64,000 nt of DNA from the NCBI RefSeq assembly GCF_000934725.1, contig NZ_JYNS01000014.1:41360-105359 (forward strand), given 5' to 3'. The position numbers were made by a program, and so were the translations under genes. This DNA comes from Methyloterricola oryzae. GTDB taxonomy: Bacteria; Pseudomonadota; Gammaproteobacteria; Methylococcales; Methylococcaceae. Shown in pieces: positions 29,368 to 38,155 of the stretch; position 1 is the stretch's first letter; each line of letters opens with the position of its first letter. The notes beneath the pieces are model-generated. The model saw nothing but the letters and a program-made list of their open reading frames with translations. It searched no databases and was not told the origin of the DNA.

Positions 29368-29443
29368 GGGGTGCTCCGGTGGTGGCGGTCCACGGTTGGA
29401 ACGCCCAAGCTTTCCAAGGTTCCGTCGAGGATTTCACGGTCAC

Positions 29444-29478
29444 AAAAAAACCCGCCAAGCCTTCCGGCTCACGGGTTT
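29444..29478 (-). terminator. Rho-independent terminator of tRNA-Leu
   Basis: Read on the minus strand: AAACCCG, inner stem AGCC-GGAA-GGCT, then CGGGTTT followed by further T residues. It sits 35 bases after the CCA end of tRNA-Leu and just upstream of phrB, so the tRNA is its own unit. Confidence 0.88.
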
Positions 29479-29512
29479 CTGTTGTGTGTCGCTACGGCTT
29501 GATACCGTCATT

Positions 29513-29599
29513 TGGTACCGAGGGTCGGAGTCGAACCGACACTGGGTTTCCCCAACCAGATTTTGAGTCTGGCGCGTCTACCAGTTTCGCCACCCCGGC
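29513..29599 (-). tRNA. tRNA-Leu, anticodon CAA
   Basis: 87 nt including encoded CCA. The 5' arm GCCGGGG pairs with CCTCGGT (two G-U pairs). The anticodon stem CCAGA/TCTGG encloses loop CTCAAAA, giving anticodon CAA. A long variable arm (TTGGGGAAACCCAG) and T arm GTCGGTTCGACTCCGAC are as in class II tRNAs. It closely resembles E. coli tRNA-Leu(CAA) and reads UUG codons. Confidence 0.97.
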
Positions 29600-29678
29600 A
29601 TTTGAGTGTGGATTATAGAGAACTTGGCCGCCGGGCGCCAGACTGCGCGACATGTTCGAATCTTGCTACCATCGCGCC

Positions 29679-30713
29679 ATGCGAAAGAGCGACTTTCACT
29701 ACGAACTGGACGAAAGCCTCATCGCGCAGCAGCCGCTGGCGGAGCGCGGTGCCAGCCGCCTGCTGCACCTGGACGGAGCGACGGGTGTCCGGAAAGACCG
29801 AATGTTCGTCGACCTGCCGGCACTGTTGCGGCCGGGGGATCTGCTGGTGTTCAACGATACCCGCGTCATCCCGGCGCGCCTGTTCGGCCACAAGGCCAGC
29901 GGCGGGCGGGTGGAACTGCTGGTGGAGCGCCTGCTGAATTCGACCCGGATGCTGGCGCACATCCGCGCCAGCAAGGCGCCCAAGCCGGGTACCGTCTTGC
30001 GCCTGGAGGGCGGGACGGAGTGCGTGGTCACGGGGCGGGAGGACGATCTGTTCCTGGTGGAGTTCGATGCTGCCGTCGGTCCGGTCGCCGAACTACTGTC
30101 CCGCATCGGCCACATGCCCCTTCCGCCTTATATCGCGCGCGGCGATGCCGTGGAGGACCGTGAACGCTACCAGACCGTATATGCCAGCCAGCCCGGCGCG
30201 GTGGCGGCGCCGACCGCGGGCCTGCACTTCGACCAGGCCATGCTGGCGCGCCTGGATGCCATGGGGGTCGCGAGCGCCCATCTGACCCTGCACGTGGGCA
30301 GCGGCACCTTCCAGCCCCTGCGCGTGGAGAATCTCGATGAGCACGTCATGCATGCCGAATACTGCGAGTTGGACGAGTCCCTGGTGGACTCCGTAGCCCG
30401 GACGCGTGACCGTGGCGGTCGGGTGGTGGCGGTGGGCACGACGGCGGTGCGCACCCTGGAGACGGCGGCGGCCTCCGGCACGCTCCGGCCCTTTCGGGGG
30501 GAGACGCGCTTGTTCATCCGGCCCGGATTCCGCTTCCATTGCGTGGATGCCCTGCTAACCAATTTTCATCTGCCCGAGTCCACCCTGCTGACCCTGGTGT
30601 GCGCTTTCGCCGGATACGAAACGGTGATGGCGGCCTACCGGCACGCCGTCGCCAGCCGCTATCGCTTCTTCAGTTATGGCGATGCCATGTTTCTCACCCG
30701 GAGGCCGGCTTGA
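29679..30713 (+). CDS. queA: S-adenosylmethionine:tRNA ribosyltransferase-isomerase QueA
   Basis: The protein has 344 residues starting at ATG 29679, chosen because the family begins MR-x-x-DF-x-x-EL as here; an upstream in-frame ATG at 29652 adds nine unconserved residues. Landmarks: [46 protein letters not shown] and [13 protein letters not shown]. It transfers and isomerises ribose from SAM to preQ1 in tRNA to make epoxyqueuosine at position 34. It overlaps the next gene by four bases (TTGA) and leads a four-gene operon to 32527. Confidence 0.97.
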   Translation: MRKSDFHYELDESLIAQQPLAERGASRLLHLDGATGVRKDRMFVDLPALLRPGDLLVFNDTRVIPARLFGHKASGGRVELLVERLLNSTRMLAHIRASKAPKPGTVLRLEGGTECVVTGREDDLFLVEFDAAVGPVAELLSRIGHMPLPPYIARGDAVEDRERYQTVYASQPGAVAAPTAGLHFDQAMLARLDAMGVASAHLTLHVGSGTFQPLRVENLDEHVMHAEYCELDESLVDSVARTRDRGGRVVAVGTTAVRTLETAAASGTLRPFRGETRLFIRPGFRFHCVDALLTNFHLPESTLLTLVCAFAGYETVMAAYRHAVASRYRFFSYGDAMFLTRRPA

Positions 30714-31849
30714 GCGAGGAGAAGAAGAGATCAGGCCGCATGCGCCGCCAAAAGACCAGCGATGAATTGCGCCTGTTCAATCCAGGCCGCATCCTCATGC
30801 CGGTGCTGCTGGGTACCCTGATCGTCGGCTACGTGATGCGTCGGGAGTTCATCAAGCAGGGGCAGACGCCGCTGGAGGTGCTGGCCGCGATGAACTGGCA
30901 CGGCGGCACCTTCCTGTGGCTGGGCCTGGCCGTGCTGATGCTGGGCTTGCGCGAGTTCGGCTACATCTGGCAATTGCGCAGCCTCACCGATGGCAATCTG
31001 CGCTGGCGGCACAGCCTGCAGGTGGTCCTGCTGTGGGATTTTTTCGCCGCGGTCTCGCCCTCCATGGTCGGCGGCGCCGCGGTGGCGCTGTTCATGCTGA
31101 GCAAGGAGGGGCTGAGCCTGGGACGGAGCACCGCCATCGTGTTCACCACGGTTTTTCTGGATCAGGTGTTCTACATCAGCATTCCTTTTCTGGTGAGCCT
31201 GATCATTCCGCAGAAGGACATCTTCGCGCCCCTGGAGTGGATTCCCTCCGACCTGTTGGGAGACAGCGTGCTGGCCTTGTTCTGGAGCGCCTGGGGCAGC
31301 ATGGCGGCTTATGTGGTCTTGCTCGTCGGCGCCCTGTTCGTCGCGCCGACCTGGGTCAACTGGTGGCTGACCCGTTTGTTCACCCTGCCGTTCACGCACC
31401 GCTGGCGGGCGCGTGGCCTGCACATGGCGAACGAGTTGCTGATCGCGTCCAAGGACCTTCGCGGGCGGTCGACGCGCTGGTGGCTTAAGGTATGGGCGGC
31501 CACATCCCTGGCCTGGATCGGCCGCTACCTGGTCTTGAACTGCGTGCTGGCGGCCTTTACCGAAACGCCCTATGGCTTTTTCGACCAGGCGCTGATCGCC
31601 GGGCGCCAGGCCGTATTGTGGATCATCATGGTGGTTTCGCCCACGCCGGGCAGCGCCGGTCTGGCGGAGTTGGGATTCTCCTGGCTGTTCCGCGATCTGG
31701 TGCCCGCCGGCGCGGCCTTGTCCCTGGCCATTGTCTGGCGAACCATCGCCTATTACCCCTATCTGATCATCGGAGTGCCGGTGATGACCCACTGGATCAA
31801 GCGCGTTTTCGGCAGCGATCTGCGTGTGCGGAGCGCCGATGGCACCTGA
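30710..31849 (+). CDS. LPG-synthase-type (UPF0104/AglD-like) flippase-domain membrane protein
   Basis: The start is TTG 30710, which overlaps the queA stop and has GGAGG five bases upstream; ATG 30740 is a less supported alternative. The product has 379 residues. After a basic N-terminus there are about eight membrane helices. The family pattern [24 protein letters not shown] and the C-terminal [20 protein letters not shown] are typical of the lysylphosphatidylglycerol synthase transmembrane region. No soluble aminoacyl-transferase domain is present, so it is a stand-alone transmembrane module, perhaps a lipid flippase. Function is unknown. Confidence 0.85.
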   Translation: MSEEKKRSGRMRRQKTSDELRLFNPGRILMPVLLGTLIVGYVMRREFIKQGQTPLEVLAAMNWHGGTFLWLGLAVLMLGLREFGYIWQLRSLTDGNLRWRHSLQVVLLWDFFAAVSPSMVGGAAVALFMLSKEGLSLGRSTAIVFTTVFLDQVFYISIPFLVSLIIPQKDIFAPLEWIPSDLLGDSVLALFWSAWGSMAAYVVLLVGALFVAPTWVNWWLTRLFTLPFTHRWRARGLHMANELLIASKDLRGRSTRWWLKVWAATSLAWIGRYLVLNCVLAAFTETPYGFFDQALIAGRQAVLWIIMVVSPTPGSAGLAELGFSWLFRDLVPAGAALSLAIVWRTIAYYPYLIIGVPVMTHWIKRVFGSDLRVRSADGT

Positions 31850-32288
31850 GACGGCGGCCGGCTTCCAGTTGCATCCGCGTCTGGCCCAGGACTGCGTGGA
31901 ACTGGCCCGGCTCCCGTTGTGCCGGCTGTTGCTGATGAACGAGCGGCGCTATCCCTGGCTGATCCTCGTGCCGCAGCGTCCAGGCGTGACCGAAATCTTC
32001 CATCTGCCGGAGGCGGAGCAGCAGCAGTTGCTGCGGGAATCCTCGTCCTTGGCGCGTCCGCTGATGGCGGAGTTCGCCGCGGACAAGCTCAACATCGCGG
32101 CCATCGGCAATCTGGTGCCGCAGTTGCACCTGCATCACGTGCTGCGTTACTGCGACGACCCCGCCTGGCCCGGGCCCGTGTGGGGACGGTTTACGCCGGA
32201 GCCCTATGCGGCGAGCGAACTGCCGCAGATGCAGGGGCGGCTGCGCCGGGTCTTGTCCTCTCTGGAGTGCGCATGGACTGCCGGGTAG
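31839..32288 (+). CDS. HIT-family protein, probable nucleotide hydrolase
   Basis: The protein has 149 residues from ATG 31839, inside the end of the previous gene, with GGAG five bases upstream. The HIT segment reads VPQLHLHHV: the first His of the canonical H-x-H-x-H triad is Gln. The following DDPAWPGPVWG is typical of a proteobacterial HIT subgroup that shares this Gln. HIT proteins hydrolyse dinucleoside polyphosphates or AMP-conjugates. The altered first His does not by itself abolish activity. Third gene of the queA operon. Confidence 0.85.
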   Translation: MAPETAAGFQLHPRLAQDCVELARLPLCRLLLMNERRYPWLILVPQRPGVTEIFHLPEAEQQQLLRESSSLARPLMAEFAADKLNIAAIGNLVPQLHLHHVLRYCDDPAWPGPVWGRFTPEPYAASELPQMQGRLRRVLSSLECAWTAG

Positions 32289-32527
32289 GCTGCGGCGCCT
32301 GTTGTATCGCCATTTCCATCTCGAGCCCCATTCCCGGCATGCCGCAGGGCAAGCCGGCGGGCGTGCGCTGCGTGCAACTGACCGAGGATTTGCGCTGCCG
32401 CATCTTCCGTGATCCCGCGCGTCCCAAGGTGTGCGCGGGCTTCCGCGCGGCGGAGGATACCTGCGGCCAGTCGCAGGCGGAGGCGCTGGCCTACTTGGGA
32501 TGGCTGGAGGAGGCCACGGGGAACTGA
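32273..32527 (+). CDS. YkgJ-family cysteine-cluster protein
   Basis: The protein has 84 residues from ATG 32273, overlapping the HIT gene by 16 bases, with GGAG five bases before the start. It opens with C3-R-V-G-C-G-A-C-C, the family's zinc or iron-sulfur binding CxxCGxCC-like cluster. Further cysteines are at VRC, LRC, KVC and DTC. The role is unknown; the family is sometimes called a zinc- or iron-chelating protein. Last gene of the queA operon. Confidence 0.88.
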   Translation: MDCRVGCGACCIAISISSPIPGMPQGKPAGVRCVQLTEDLRCRIFRDPARPKVCAGFRAAEDTCGQSQAEALAYLGWLEEATGN

Positions 32528-32535
32528 TGGCGCCA

Positions 32536-33420
32536 TCAGGCGCCAGGCTGCTGCTCCAGCCGCGTGCGTCCACACCAGTCGCGGGCGAACTGGGCCGCCA
32601 CGCGCCCGCTGCGCGACCCGCGTTCGAGAGCGAAGCGCAGGGCCAGCAGGCGCACCGGTTCGAAGTCGTCGGGCAGGCTGCCCAGTTGCTCCAGCCAGTA
32701 GCGGACGATCTCCAGGTATTGATCCTGGGTGAAGGGGTGGAAGGATAGCCAGAGGCCGAAGCGTTCGGAGAGGGAGACCTTTTCCTCCACCGCCTCGCCG
32801 TGGTGGATTTCCCCGTCCAGATGCCGCGCCTGCTGGTTTTCCTGCAGGAATTCAGGCAGCAGGTGGCGGCGGTTGGAGGTGGCGTACACCAGCACGTTGG
32901 GACTGAGCCCTGCCAGCGAGCCTTCCAGCACCGCCTTGAGGTTCTTGTAGCTGCCATCGTCGGCTTCGAAGGAAAGGTCGTCGCAGTACAGCACGAATTT
33001 TTCCGGCCTTCCGTCCAGGCAGTCGAGAATATCCGGCAACTCCACGAGGTGCTGGCGCTCCACCTCGATCAAACGCAGTCCCTGGGCTTGATACTGGTGC
33101 AACAGCGCCTTGATCAGGGAAGACTTGCCGGTGCCGCGCGAGCCCCAGAGGAGTACGTTGTTGGCGGGATAGCCGGCGAGAAACTGGCGGGTGTTGCGGT
33201 CGATGGCTTCTTTCTGGCGGTCCAGGCAGCGGATGTCCTCCAGCCGCAAGGTCAAGGGGCGGGCGATGCGCCTCAGGCGCTCGGGCTTCGCGGAGCCGCA
33301 CCAGCGGAAAGCCGAAGCCGTGTCCCAGTCGGGGGACCTGGGTGCGGGCGGGAGCAGCGCTTCCAGACGCTCCAGAAGGGTTTCGACGCGGTGCAGGATG
33401 GGATTCAGGGTGTCGTTCAT
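32536..33420 (-). CDS. DUF815-family AAA ATPase
   Basis: The protein has 294 residues, starting at ATG 33420. A TTG at 33429 would add three residues but sits in the T run of the smbP terminator. Walker A GSRGTGKS is at 93-100, Walker B-like FVLYCDDLSFE follows at about 147-157, then VYATSNRRHLLPEF (sensor-1 type) and LSERFGLWLSF. DUF815 proteins are AAA+ ATPases of unknown role. No Shine-Dalgarno is seen and the start lies only seven bases past the upstream terminator hairpin's T run, so its expression may depend on read-through. It converges on the queA operon. Confidence 0.88.
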   Translation of the reverse strand: MNDTLNPILHRVETLLERLEALLPPAPRSPDWDTASAFRWCGSAKPERLRRIARPLTLRLEDIRCLDRQKEAIDRNTRQFLAGYPANNVLLWGSRGTGKSSLIKALLHQYQAQGLRLIEVERQHLVELPDILDCLDGRPEKFVLYCDDLSFEADDGSYKNLKAVLEGSLAGLSPNVLVYATSNRRHLLPEFLQENQQARHLDGEIHHGEAVEEKVSLSERFGLWLSFHPFTQDQYLEIVRYWLEQLGSLPDDFEPVRLLALRFALERGSRSGRVAAQFARDWCGRTRLEQQPGA

Positions 33421-33431
33421 GGCGGTCAAAA

Positions 33432-33457
33432 AAACGGACAGCCAGGGCTGTCCGTTT
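33432..33457 (-). terminator. Rho-independent terminator of smbP
   Basis: On the minus strand AAACGGACAGCC pairs perfectly with GGCTGTCCGTTT (12 pairs, two-base loop or slightly opened), followed by more T residues. It is 20 bases downstream of the smbP stop codon and directly upstream of the DUF815 gene start. Confidence 0.88.
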
Positions 33458-33477
33458 CGTTTCGTGGCGGGCGCGGA

Positions 33478-33816
33478 TTACTTGGATGTGCCGCCAGCCA
33501 TCTTGATGTGTTCCACGGCCATCTTGGCGTGCTCCGTGGCTCCCTTGGCGTCGCCGGCCTTGCCGGCTTCTATGGCGGCCTTCAGATGGGTGATGGCCTC
33601 CGCCATGTGCGGGTTGGCCTCGGCCTTCTGGGCGGCCTCGGCGTGGGTCAGGGCCGCCTCGGCGTGCTCCACCAGGATGGGCGCGTGGCCCATCTCGCCG
33701 TGGGTCACGGCGGCGGTGGCATGTTCCAGGGTGGCGTTGGTGTGCTCGGTTTCAGCCATTGCGAGAGTAGCGGAGAACAGCAATGCAGCGGCAAGCGCAA
33801 TCAATGACTTCTTCAT
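33478..33816 (-). CDS. smbP: SmbP-like small periplasmic metal-binding protein
   Basis: The protein has 112 residues. Signal peptide at 1-21 (cleavage after AMA). The mature part is Ala/His/Glu-rich and helical. All ten histidines (25, 32, 39, 44, 51, 58, 70, 77, 96, 103) lie in sets spaced exactly seven residues apart, which places them on one face of each helix, as in SmbP of Nitrosomonas europaea. SmbP binds several Cu2+ and other divalent metals in the periplasm. It is monocistronic, with its own terminator. Possible roles are copper buffering or tolerance. Confidence 0.88.
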   Translation of the reverse strand: MKKSLIALAAALLFSATLAMAETEHTNATLEHATAAVTHGEMGHAPILVEHAEAALTHAEAAQKAEANPHMAEAITHLKAAIEAGKAGDAKGATEHAKMAVEHIKMAGGTSK

Positions 33817-34035
33817 GGCATGACCTCTCGATTGTCGTTATAGATATTGTCGGCCCGACGGAACATCGAGCCGAGCTTGAGTATTTTGGCCGAGGGCGGG
33901 AATGTCAATAGCGCAAAAGGTCCACCCGGCGCAGAATCCGGCCGTGGCAGGCAAAATCGCCTCGGCAGATTACTTGACTTTGACTGCGCTTGACCTTAGA
34001 AATTCCATACCCCCGGTCCGGAGTCCGACCCGCCC

Positions 34036-35286
34036 TTGAACGATATTCCCCTAGGCGTCCTCATCGCCTGCCTGGTGCTGTTGCTGCTGTTTTCGGCCTT
34101 CTTTTCCGGGGCAGAAACCGCTCTGATGACACTGAACCGCTACAAGCTGATGCATCTGGTCAAAGCCAGGCATCCCGGCGCCATGCGGGCCCAGACCCTG
34201 CTGAAACGGCCAGATCGCCTCATCGGCTTCATTTTGTTGGGCAACAGCTTCGCCAACATCATGGCCTCGTCCCTGACGACGGTCATTTCGCTGCGGGTGG
34301 TGGGGGAGGCGGGCATCGCCATCGCGGCTGGGGTGTTGACCCTGATAATCCTGATTTTTTCCGAGGTGGCGCCCAAGACCCTGGCCGCCCTGTATCCCGA
34401 CAAGCTGGCGTTTCGCGCGTCCTGGGTCATCCTGCCTTTGATGCGCTTGTTCTACCCGGTGGTCTGGGTGGTGAACACCATTGCCATCATCCTGCTGAGG
34501 CTGCTGGGCTTTAAAACCGATCACCAGGCCCACGGCGCCCTGAACAAGGAGGAATTGCGGACGGTGGTGGCCGAGGCCAGCGCCATGATCCCCGAACGCT
34601 ACCAGAACATGCTGCTGAGCGTGCTGGATCTGGAGTCCGCGACGGCCGAGGACATCATGATCCCGCGCAACGAAATCGTCGGCATCGATTTGGAGGATTC
34701 ACTGGAGGACATTGTCGAGCAGGTCCGCAACAGCGTGCACACCCGTCTGCCGGTCTACCGCAGGAGCATCGACAAGGTGTTCGGACTACTGCACCTGCGC
34801 AAGATCCTCATCGCCATGAGCCGCGGCGATTTCAGCAAGGAGACCCTGGTCAAGAACCTAGACCGCATCTATTTCATTCCCGAAAACATGCCCCTGCACC
34901 GGTTGCTGCTCAACTTCAAGCAGGAGCAGCTGCGCTTCGGCCTGATCATCGACGAGTACGGGGACGTGCTGGGCCTGGTCACCCTGGAGGACCTGCTGCA
35001 GGAGATCGTCGGCGAGTTCACCACCACGACCCTGGACGTGAAACAGGAAAAGGACGGCTGTTACCTGGTGGACGCCAGCATCACCTTGCGCGAGCTGAAC
35101 CGCATCACCGGCTGGGCTTTGCCCACGGAAGGCCCCAAGACCCTCAATGGCCTCATCATCGAGTACCTGGAAACGATCCCGGAACCCGGCACCAGCCTGC
35201 AATTGTTCGAACATCGGCTGGAGATCACCCGCACCGAGGGCAATGTGATCCGCCAGTGCCGTTTCTATCCCCAAGCCCTGGCCTGA
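34036..35286 (+). CDS. CorB/HlyC-CorC family transporter with CNNM and CBS domains
   Basis: The protein has 416 residues; start TTG 34036 is used because the frame gives the family N-terminus from here, although the nearest purine-rich stretch (CGGAG) is 13 bases away. DUF21/CNNM membrane domain at about 5-190 (SAFFSGAETALMTLNRYKL, FSEVAPKTLAAL), a CBS pair at about 200-330 (DIMIPRNEIVGID, GLIIDEYGDVLGLVTLEDLLQEIVGE) and a CorC_HlyC domain to the end. The family is linked to Mg2+ and Co2+ efflux or homeostasis at the inner membrane. Confidence 0.92.
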   Translation: MNDIPLGVLIACLVLLLLFSAFFSGAETALMTLNRYKLMHLVKARHPGAMRAQTLLKRPDRLIGFILLGNSFANIMASSLTTVISLRVVGEAGIAIAAGVLTLIILIFSEVAPKTLAALYPDKLAFRASWVILPLMRLFYPVVWVVNTIAIILLRLLGFKTDHQAHGALNKEELRTVVAEASAMIPERYQNMLLSVLDLESATAEDIMIPRNEIVGIDLEDSLEDIVEQVRNSVHTRLPVYRRSIDKVFGLLHLRKILIAMSRGDFSKETLVKNLDRIYFIPENMPLHRLLLNFKQEQLRFGLIIDEYGDVLGLVTLEDLLQEIVGEFTTTTLDVKQEKDGCYLVDASITLRELNRITGWALPTEGPKTLNGLIIEYLETIPEPGTSLQLFEHRLEITRTEGNVIRQCRFYPQALA

Positions 35287-35365
35287 GCCCGGCGGGCCGC
35301 GCTCGCCCTGGCCTGAGCTTTGCGTCTATACTTCGCGCAACGTACGCATGCACGGCTGATCGGCG

Positions 35366-35962
35366 ATGGCCCGTCTCATCTTGACCTTTAAGGACAGAAC
35401 ACTGCAGGAGCTGCCTATCGAGGCGGAAGAGATCAACATCGGCCGCGATCCGGGCAATGCGCTGCACATCGACAGCCTGGCGGTGGCGCCGCGCCACGCG
35501 GTGGTGCGCATGAAGGACAATGGCTTGCGCCTGTTCGCAGTGGATGCAGCGCACCCGGTGCTGGTAAACGGCCAGAAGGTTTCCGAGCACGCCCTGGCGG
35601 ACCGCGACCGCATCACCGTGGGCAAGCACGAAATCATCTTTCGCGATGAGGATGCGCAGTTCGGATCGGGCCAGCAGGGCTTCAAACCTCTTACGCATGC
35701 CCCCGAGGCCAGTCTTCAGGTGCTCAGGGGCAAGAGCATAGGCCTGATGATTCCCTTGCGCGGCGGAATGACGCGGCTCGGCAAGGACGAATCGGGCTCG
35801 GCCGTCATCGCCAAGCGCAAGGATGGGTACTTTTTATCGGCGCTGTCCGCCACCCAGTCGGTACAGATCAATGGGAGCGCGGTGGGTGAGGAGACGGTAC
35901 GTCTCAGCAGCGGCGACAAGCTCCGTATCGGCGAGAATCTGTTCCAGTTCTTCTGTGAGTAG
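35366..35962 (+). CDS. Double FHA-domain protein
   Basis: The protein has 198 residues. First FHA-like domain at about 20-95, with the core INIGRDPGNALHID and PRHAVV (the G-R and S/R-H type residues) and an LVNGQKV turn. Second, more divergent, at about 115-198 (TRLGKDESGSAVIAKRKDGYFLSA, VQINGSAVG). FHA domains bind phosphothreonine. No Ser/Thr kinase, phosphatase or type VI secretion gene is near, so its partner is unknown. It is 79 bases after the CorB-like gene and may be co-transcribed. Confidence 0.85.
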   Translation: MARLILTFKDRTLQELPIEAEEINIGRDPGNALHIDSLAVAPRHAVVRMKDNGLRLFAVDAAHPVLVNGQKVSEHALADRDRITVGKHEIIFRDEDAQFGSGQQGFKPLTHAPEASLQVLRGKSIGLMIPLRGGMTRLGKDESGSAVIAKRKDGYFLSALSATQSVQINGSAVGEETVRLSSGDKLRIGENLFQFFCE

Positions 35963-35973
35963 GCGGACGCGGC

Positions 35974-36699
35974 CTATTCGTCGAAACGAAATCCCATCCC
36001 CAGGCTCAGCGTCAGGCAATCCTGCGCCCGCCCCCGGTTGGCAGCGATCTCGATAAGCCCCATGGAATTGCAGTACCAGAACGCCTGACCTTCCGGCACA
36101 TCGCAGAAGGTGCCGGCCTGCTGCAGGCGCCTGCCATTTATCAACAGGGTCTTGCCTTCCCAATCGTAACCGTAGCGGCAGCCGGTTACCGCGTTGCCGT
36201 AATGATCGAAATAGATGATGGCGGCGATGTCGGCGGGCCAGGCCGCGAGGTCGGGACCTTTGGTCAGTCCGGTGGTCCAGGCAAAGTCGCGCCGGGCGAT
36301 GCGGGCCGCCACAGGAGCGAACAGGTCCCGGCCGTGAAAGCTGTTGGACAGGTTTTCCGGACGCCACTCGATCTGCCGCCAGCGGACCTCACCGGCCTGC
36401 ACGGCCACTGAGTTGAGCAGGCCGTTGTCCGGGCCCACGAACCAGCGATCGTCGGCTTCCAGCACCACGGGGAGGCGCTGGCCGCCCACGCCGGGGTCCA
36501 CCACGCAGAGGAAAATCGAACCGCGCGGGAAGCTTCGCGCCAAGGCCGCCAGCAGATAGGCACCCAACCGTGGCTCGGTGGACGGCGCGTTGCTGACCAG
36601 GTTGATGACCCGATGCTCGGGGCAGATTTGATGGATGGCCGCCTCGACCTGTCCCACGTAAGGGCCTTCCGCCCCGAAATCCGTGAATAGCAGGATCAT
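35974..36699 (-). CDS. SAM hydroxide adenosyltransferase family protein (DUF62)
   Basis: The protein has 241 residues. It begins LLFTDFGAEGPYVGQVEA and carries VVDPGVGGQRLPVV, FVGPDNGLL and NSFHGRDLFAPVAA, all typical of the family that includes bacterial fluorinase and chlorinase. Most members hydrolyse S-adenosylmethionine to adenosine and methionine. It lacks features that would mark it as a halogenase of that family, so SAM hydrolysis is the likely activity. It is just downstream of tatC on the same strand. Confidence 0.9.
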   Translation of the reverse strand: MILLFTDFGAEGPYVGQVEAAIHQICPEHRVINLVSNAPSTEPRLGAYLLAALARSFPRGSIFLCVVDPGVGGQRLPVVLEADDRWFVGPDNGLLNSVAVQAGEVRWRQIEWRPENLSNSFHGRDLFAPVAARIARRDFAWTTGLTKGPDLAAWPADIAAIIYFDHYGNAVTGCRYGYDWEGKTLLINGRRLQQAGTFCDVPEGQAFWYCNSMGLIEIAANRGRAQDCLTLSLGMGFRFDE

Positions 36700-36717
36700 C
36701 GGCGTCCGCTCCCGTCG

Positions 36718-37554
36718 TCAGCCATCCTCTGAAATCCGCTTGGGACGTTCGACCTGCGTTGCCGGACCTCCGGCCCCAGGCAAGGCGGCCGGCTCCGCTT
36801 CCATACCTGCCTCCTCGCGCGTAAAAAAGCGTGAGAACCACAAGCCGACCTCGAACAGCAGCCAGATGGGGATGGACAGCAGGGTCTGCGAGATCACGTC
36901 GGGCGGCGTCAGCACCGCGCCGATAATGAAGGCGCCGACGATGACATAGGGCCTTTTCTCCGCCATGTCCTCGCGGGAAATGATCCCGGCCCACACCAGC
37001 AGGATGGTGAGGATCGGCACCTCGAAAGCCGCGCCGAAGGCGAAGAAGATAGTCAGGATGAAATCCAGGTACTGGGTGATGTCGGTCATCACCACCACGC
37101 CTTCGGGGGCTGCCGCGGTCATGAAGGCGAACACCAGCGGGAACACCACATAGTAGGCAAAGGCGACACCGCCGTAGAACAGGAACGTGCTGGCAACCAG
37201 CAGGGGCAGGATCAGACGTTTTTCATGCCGGTACAGTCCCGGCGCCACGAAGGCCCAGGCCTGGTAGAGGATATAGGGAATGCAGGCGAAGATCGCGACG
37301 AACAGGGTCAGCTTGAACGGGGTGAGGAAGGGCGAGGCCACCTCGATGGCGATCATCTGCGAGCCGGCCGGCATGTGCTTCATCAGGGGCCCGGCCAGGT
37401 AGTTGTAGATGGGGTTGGCGTAATAGGCCAGCCCCAGGAACGCCAGGAGCACCGCCAGGATGGCGCGCAGCAGCCGGTCGCGCAGCTCGATCAGGTGCGA
37501 AATGAAGGGCTGCTCGCTATCCTCCGGCTCAGTGTGCCTGGCCGTCATTCGCAT
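36718..37554 (-). CDS. tatC: Twin-arginine translocase subunit TatC
   Basis: The protein has 278 residues from ATG 37554; ATG 37548 is equally possible. Six membrane helices. Landmarks: PFISHLIELRDRLLRA at the N-terminus, which carries the conserved Glu of the signal-peptide site, WAFVAPGLYRHEKR, and FGAAFEVPIL. The last 45 residues are a charged Pro/Ala tail. It recognises RR signal peptides of folded proteins. It overlaps the end of tatB by 26 bases. Confidence 0.97.
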   Translation of the reverse strand: MRMTARHTEPEDSEQPFISHLIELRDRLLRAILAVLLAFLGLAYYANPIYNYLAGPLMKHMPAGSQMIAIEVASPFLTPFKLTLFVAIFACIPYILYQAWAFVAPGLYRHEKRLILPLLVASTFLFYGGVAFAYYVVFPLVFAFMTAAAPEGVVVMTDITQYLDFILTIFFAFGAAFEVPILTILLVWAGIISREDMAEKRPYVIVGAFIIGAVLTPPDVISQTLLSIPIWLLFEVGLWFSRFFTREEAGMEAEPAALPGAGGPATQVERPKRISEDG

Positions 37555-37834
37555 CGTCCGCGGGCTTGGGGCGTTTCTCGGTGTCCGAAGGCAAAATCTC
37601 GATGGACTCCTCCAGGCTGGCCTGGATCTGGCGCTTCTTGTCCTGCAGCGACTGTTTCAAGTCCTGCAATTCCAACTCGTGATTGATCTCGTCGCGCACC
37701 GAAGTGACCGCGTGGCGCGCCTTCCTGATCCAGAGCGCCGCTTCGCGCGCAACCCGCGGCAGGCGCTCGGGCCCGAAAACCAGCAAGGCGATGAGCGCTA
37801 TCAGCGCGACTTCCCAGAAGCCTACGTCGAACAT
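37529..37834 (-). CDS. tatB: Twin-arginine translocase subunit TatB
   Basis: The protein has 101 residues. It opens MFDVGFWEVALIALIALLVFGPERLP, one membrane helix followed by the G-P-E-R-L-P hinge that is diagnostic of TatB. An amphipathic helix and a charged C-terminal tail (QDKKRQIQASLEES) follow. Together with TatC it forms the receptor complex. Second gene of tatABC. Confidence 0.96.
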   Translation of the reverse strand: MFDVGFWEVALIALIALLVFGPERLPRVAREAALWIRKARHAVTSVRDEINHELELQDLKQSLQDKKRQIQASLEESIEILPSDTEKRPKPADDANDGQAH

Positions 37835-37852
37835 GGGCGGACTGCGGGGCGA

Positions 37853-38059
37853 TCAGCTCTTGTCGTCCTTGCGGGCCTCGCCGTCGATGACGTGCTCGCC
37901 CTCGCCGGCCTTCTTTTCACCCTCGCTCTCGTTCATGGCCGAGCGGAAGCTCTTGATGGCGCTGCCCAGGTCGCCGCCGATATTGCGCAGGCGCTTGGTG
38001 CCGAACACCACCAACACGATCAAGAACAGGAGCACCAGCTCCCATATACCGATTCCCAT
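37853..38059 (-). CDS. tatA: Twin-arginine translocase subunit TatA
   Basis: The protein has 68 residues: one N-terminal helix ([21 protein letters not shown]) with the FGTKRL hinge that distinguishes TatA from TatB, the amphipathic helix [17 protein letters not shown], and a charged tail. It oligomerises to form the transport conduit. An AAGGAGC-like RBS precedes the start (TAAGGAGCAAAACATG on the minus strand). First gene of tatABC. Confidence 0.96.
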   Translation of the reverse strand: MGIGIWELVLLFLIVLVVFGTKRLRNIGGDLGSAIKSFRSAMNESEGEKKAGEGEHVIDGEARKDDKS

Positions 38060-38155
38060 GTTTTGCTCCTTAGGTACTCAGATGACGGAAAGGCCAGTCG
38101 ATGGCAGGAAGGCGATAAGATAGCCGAAGATGGACGCGCCCGAAATGGCCTGGCC

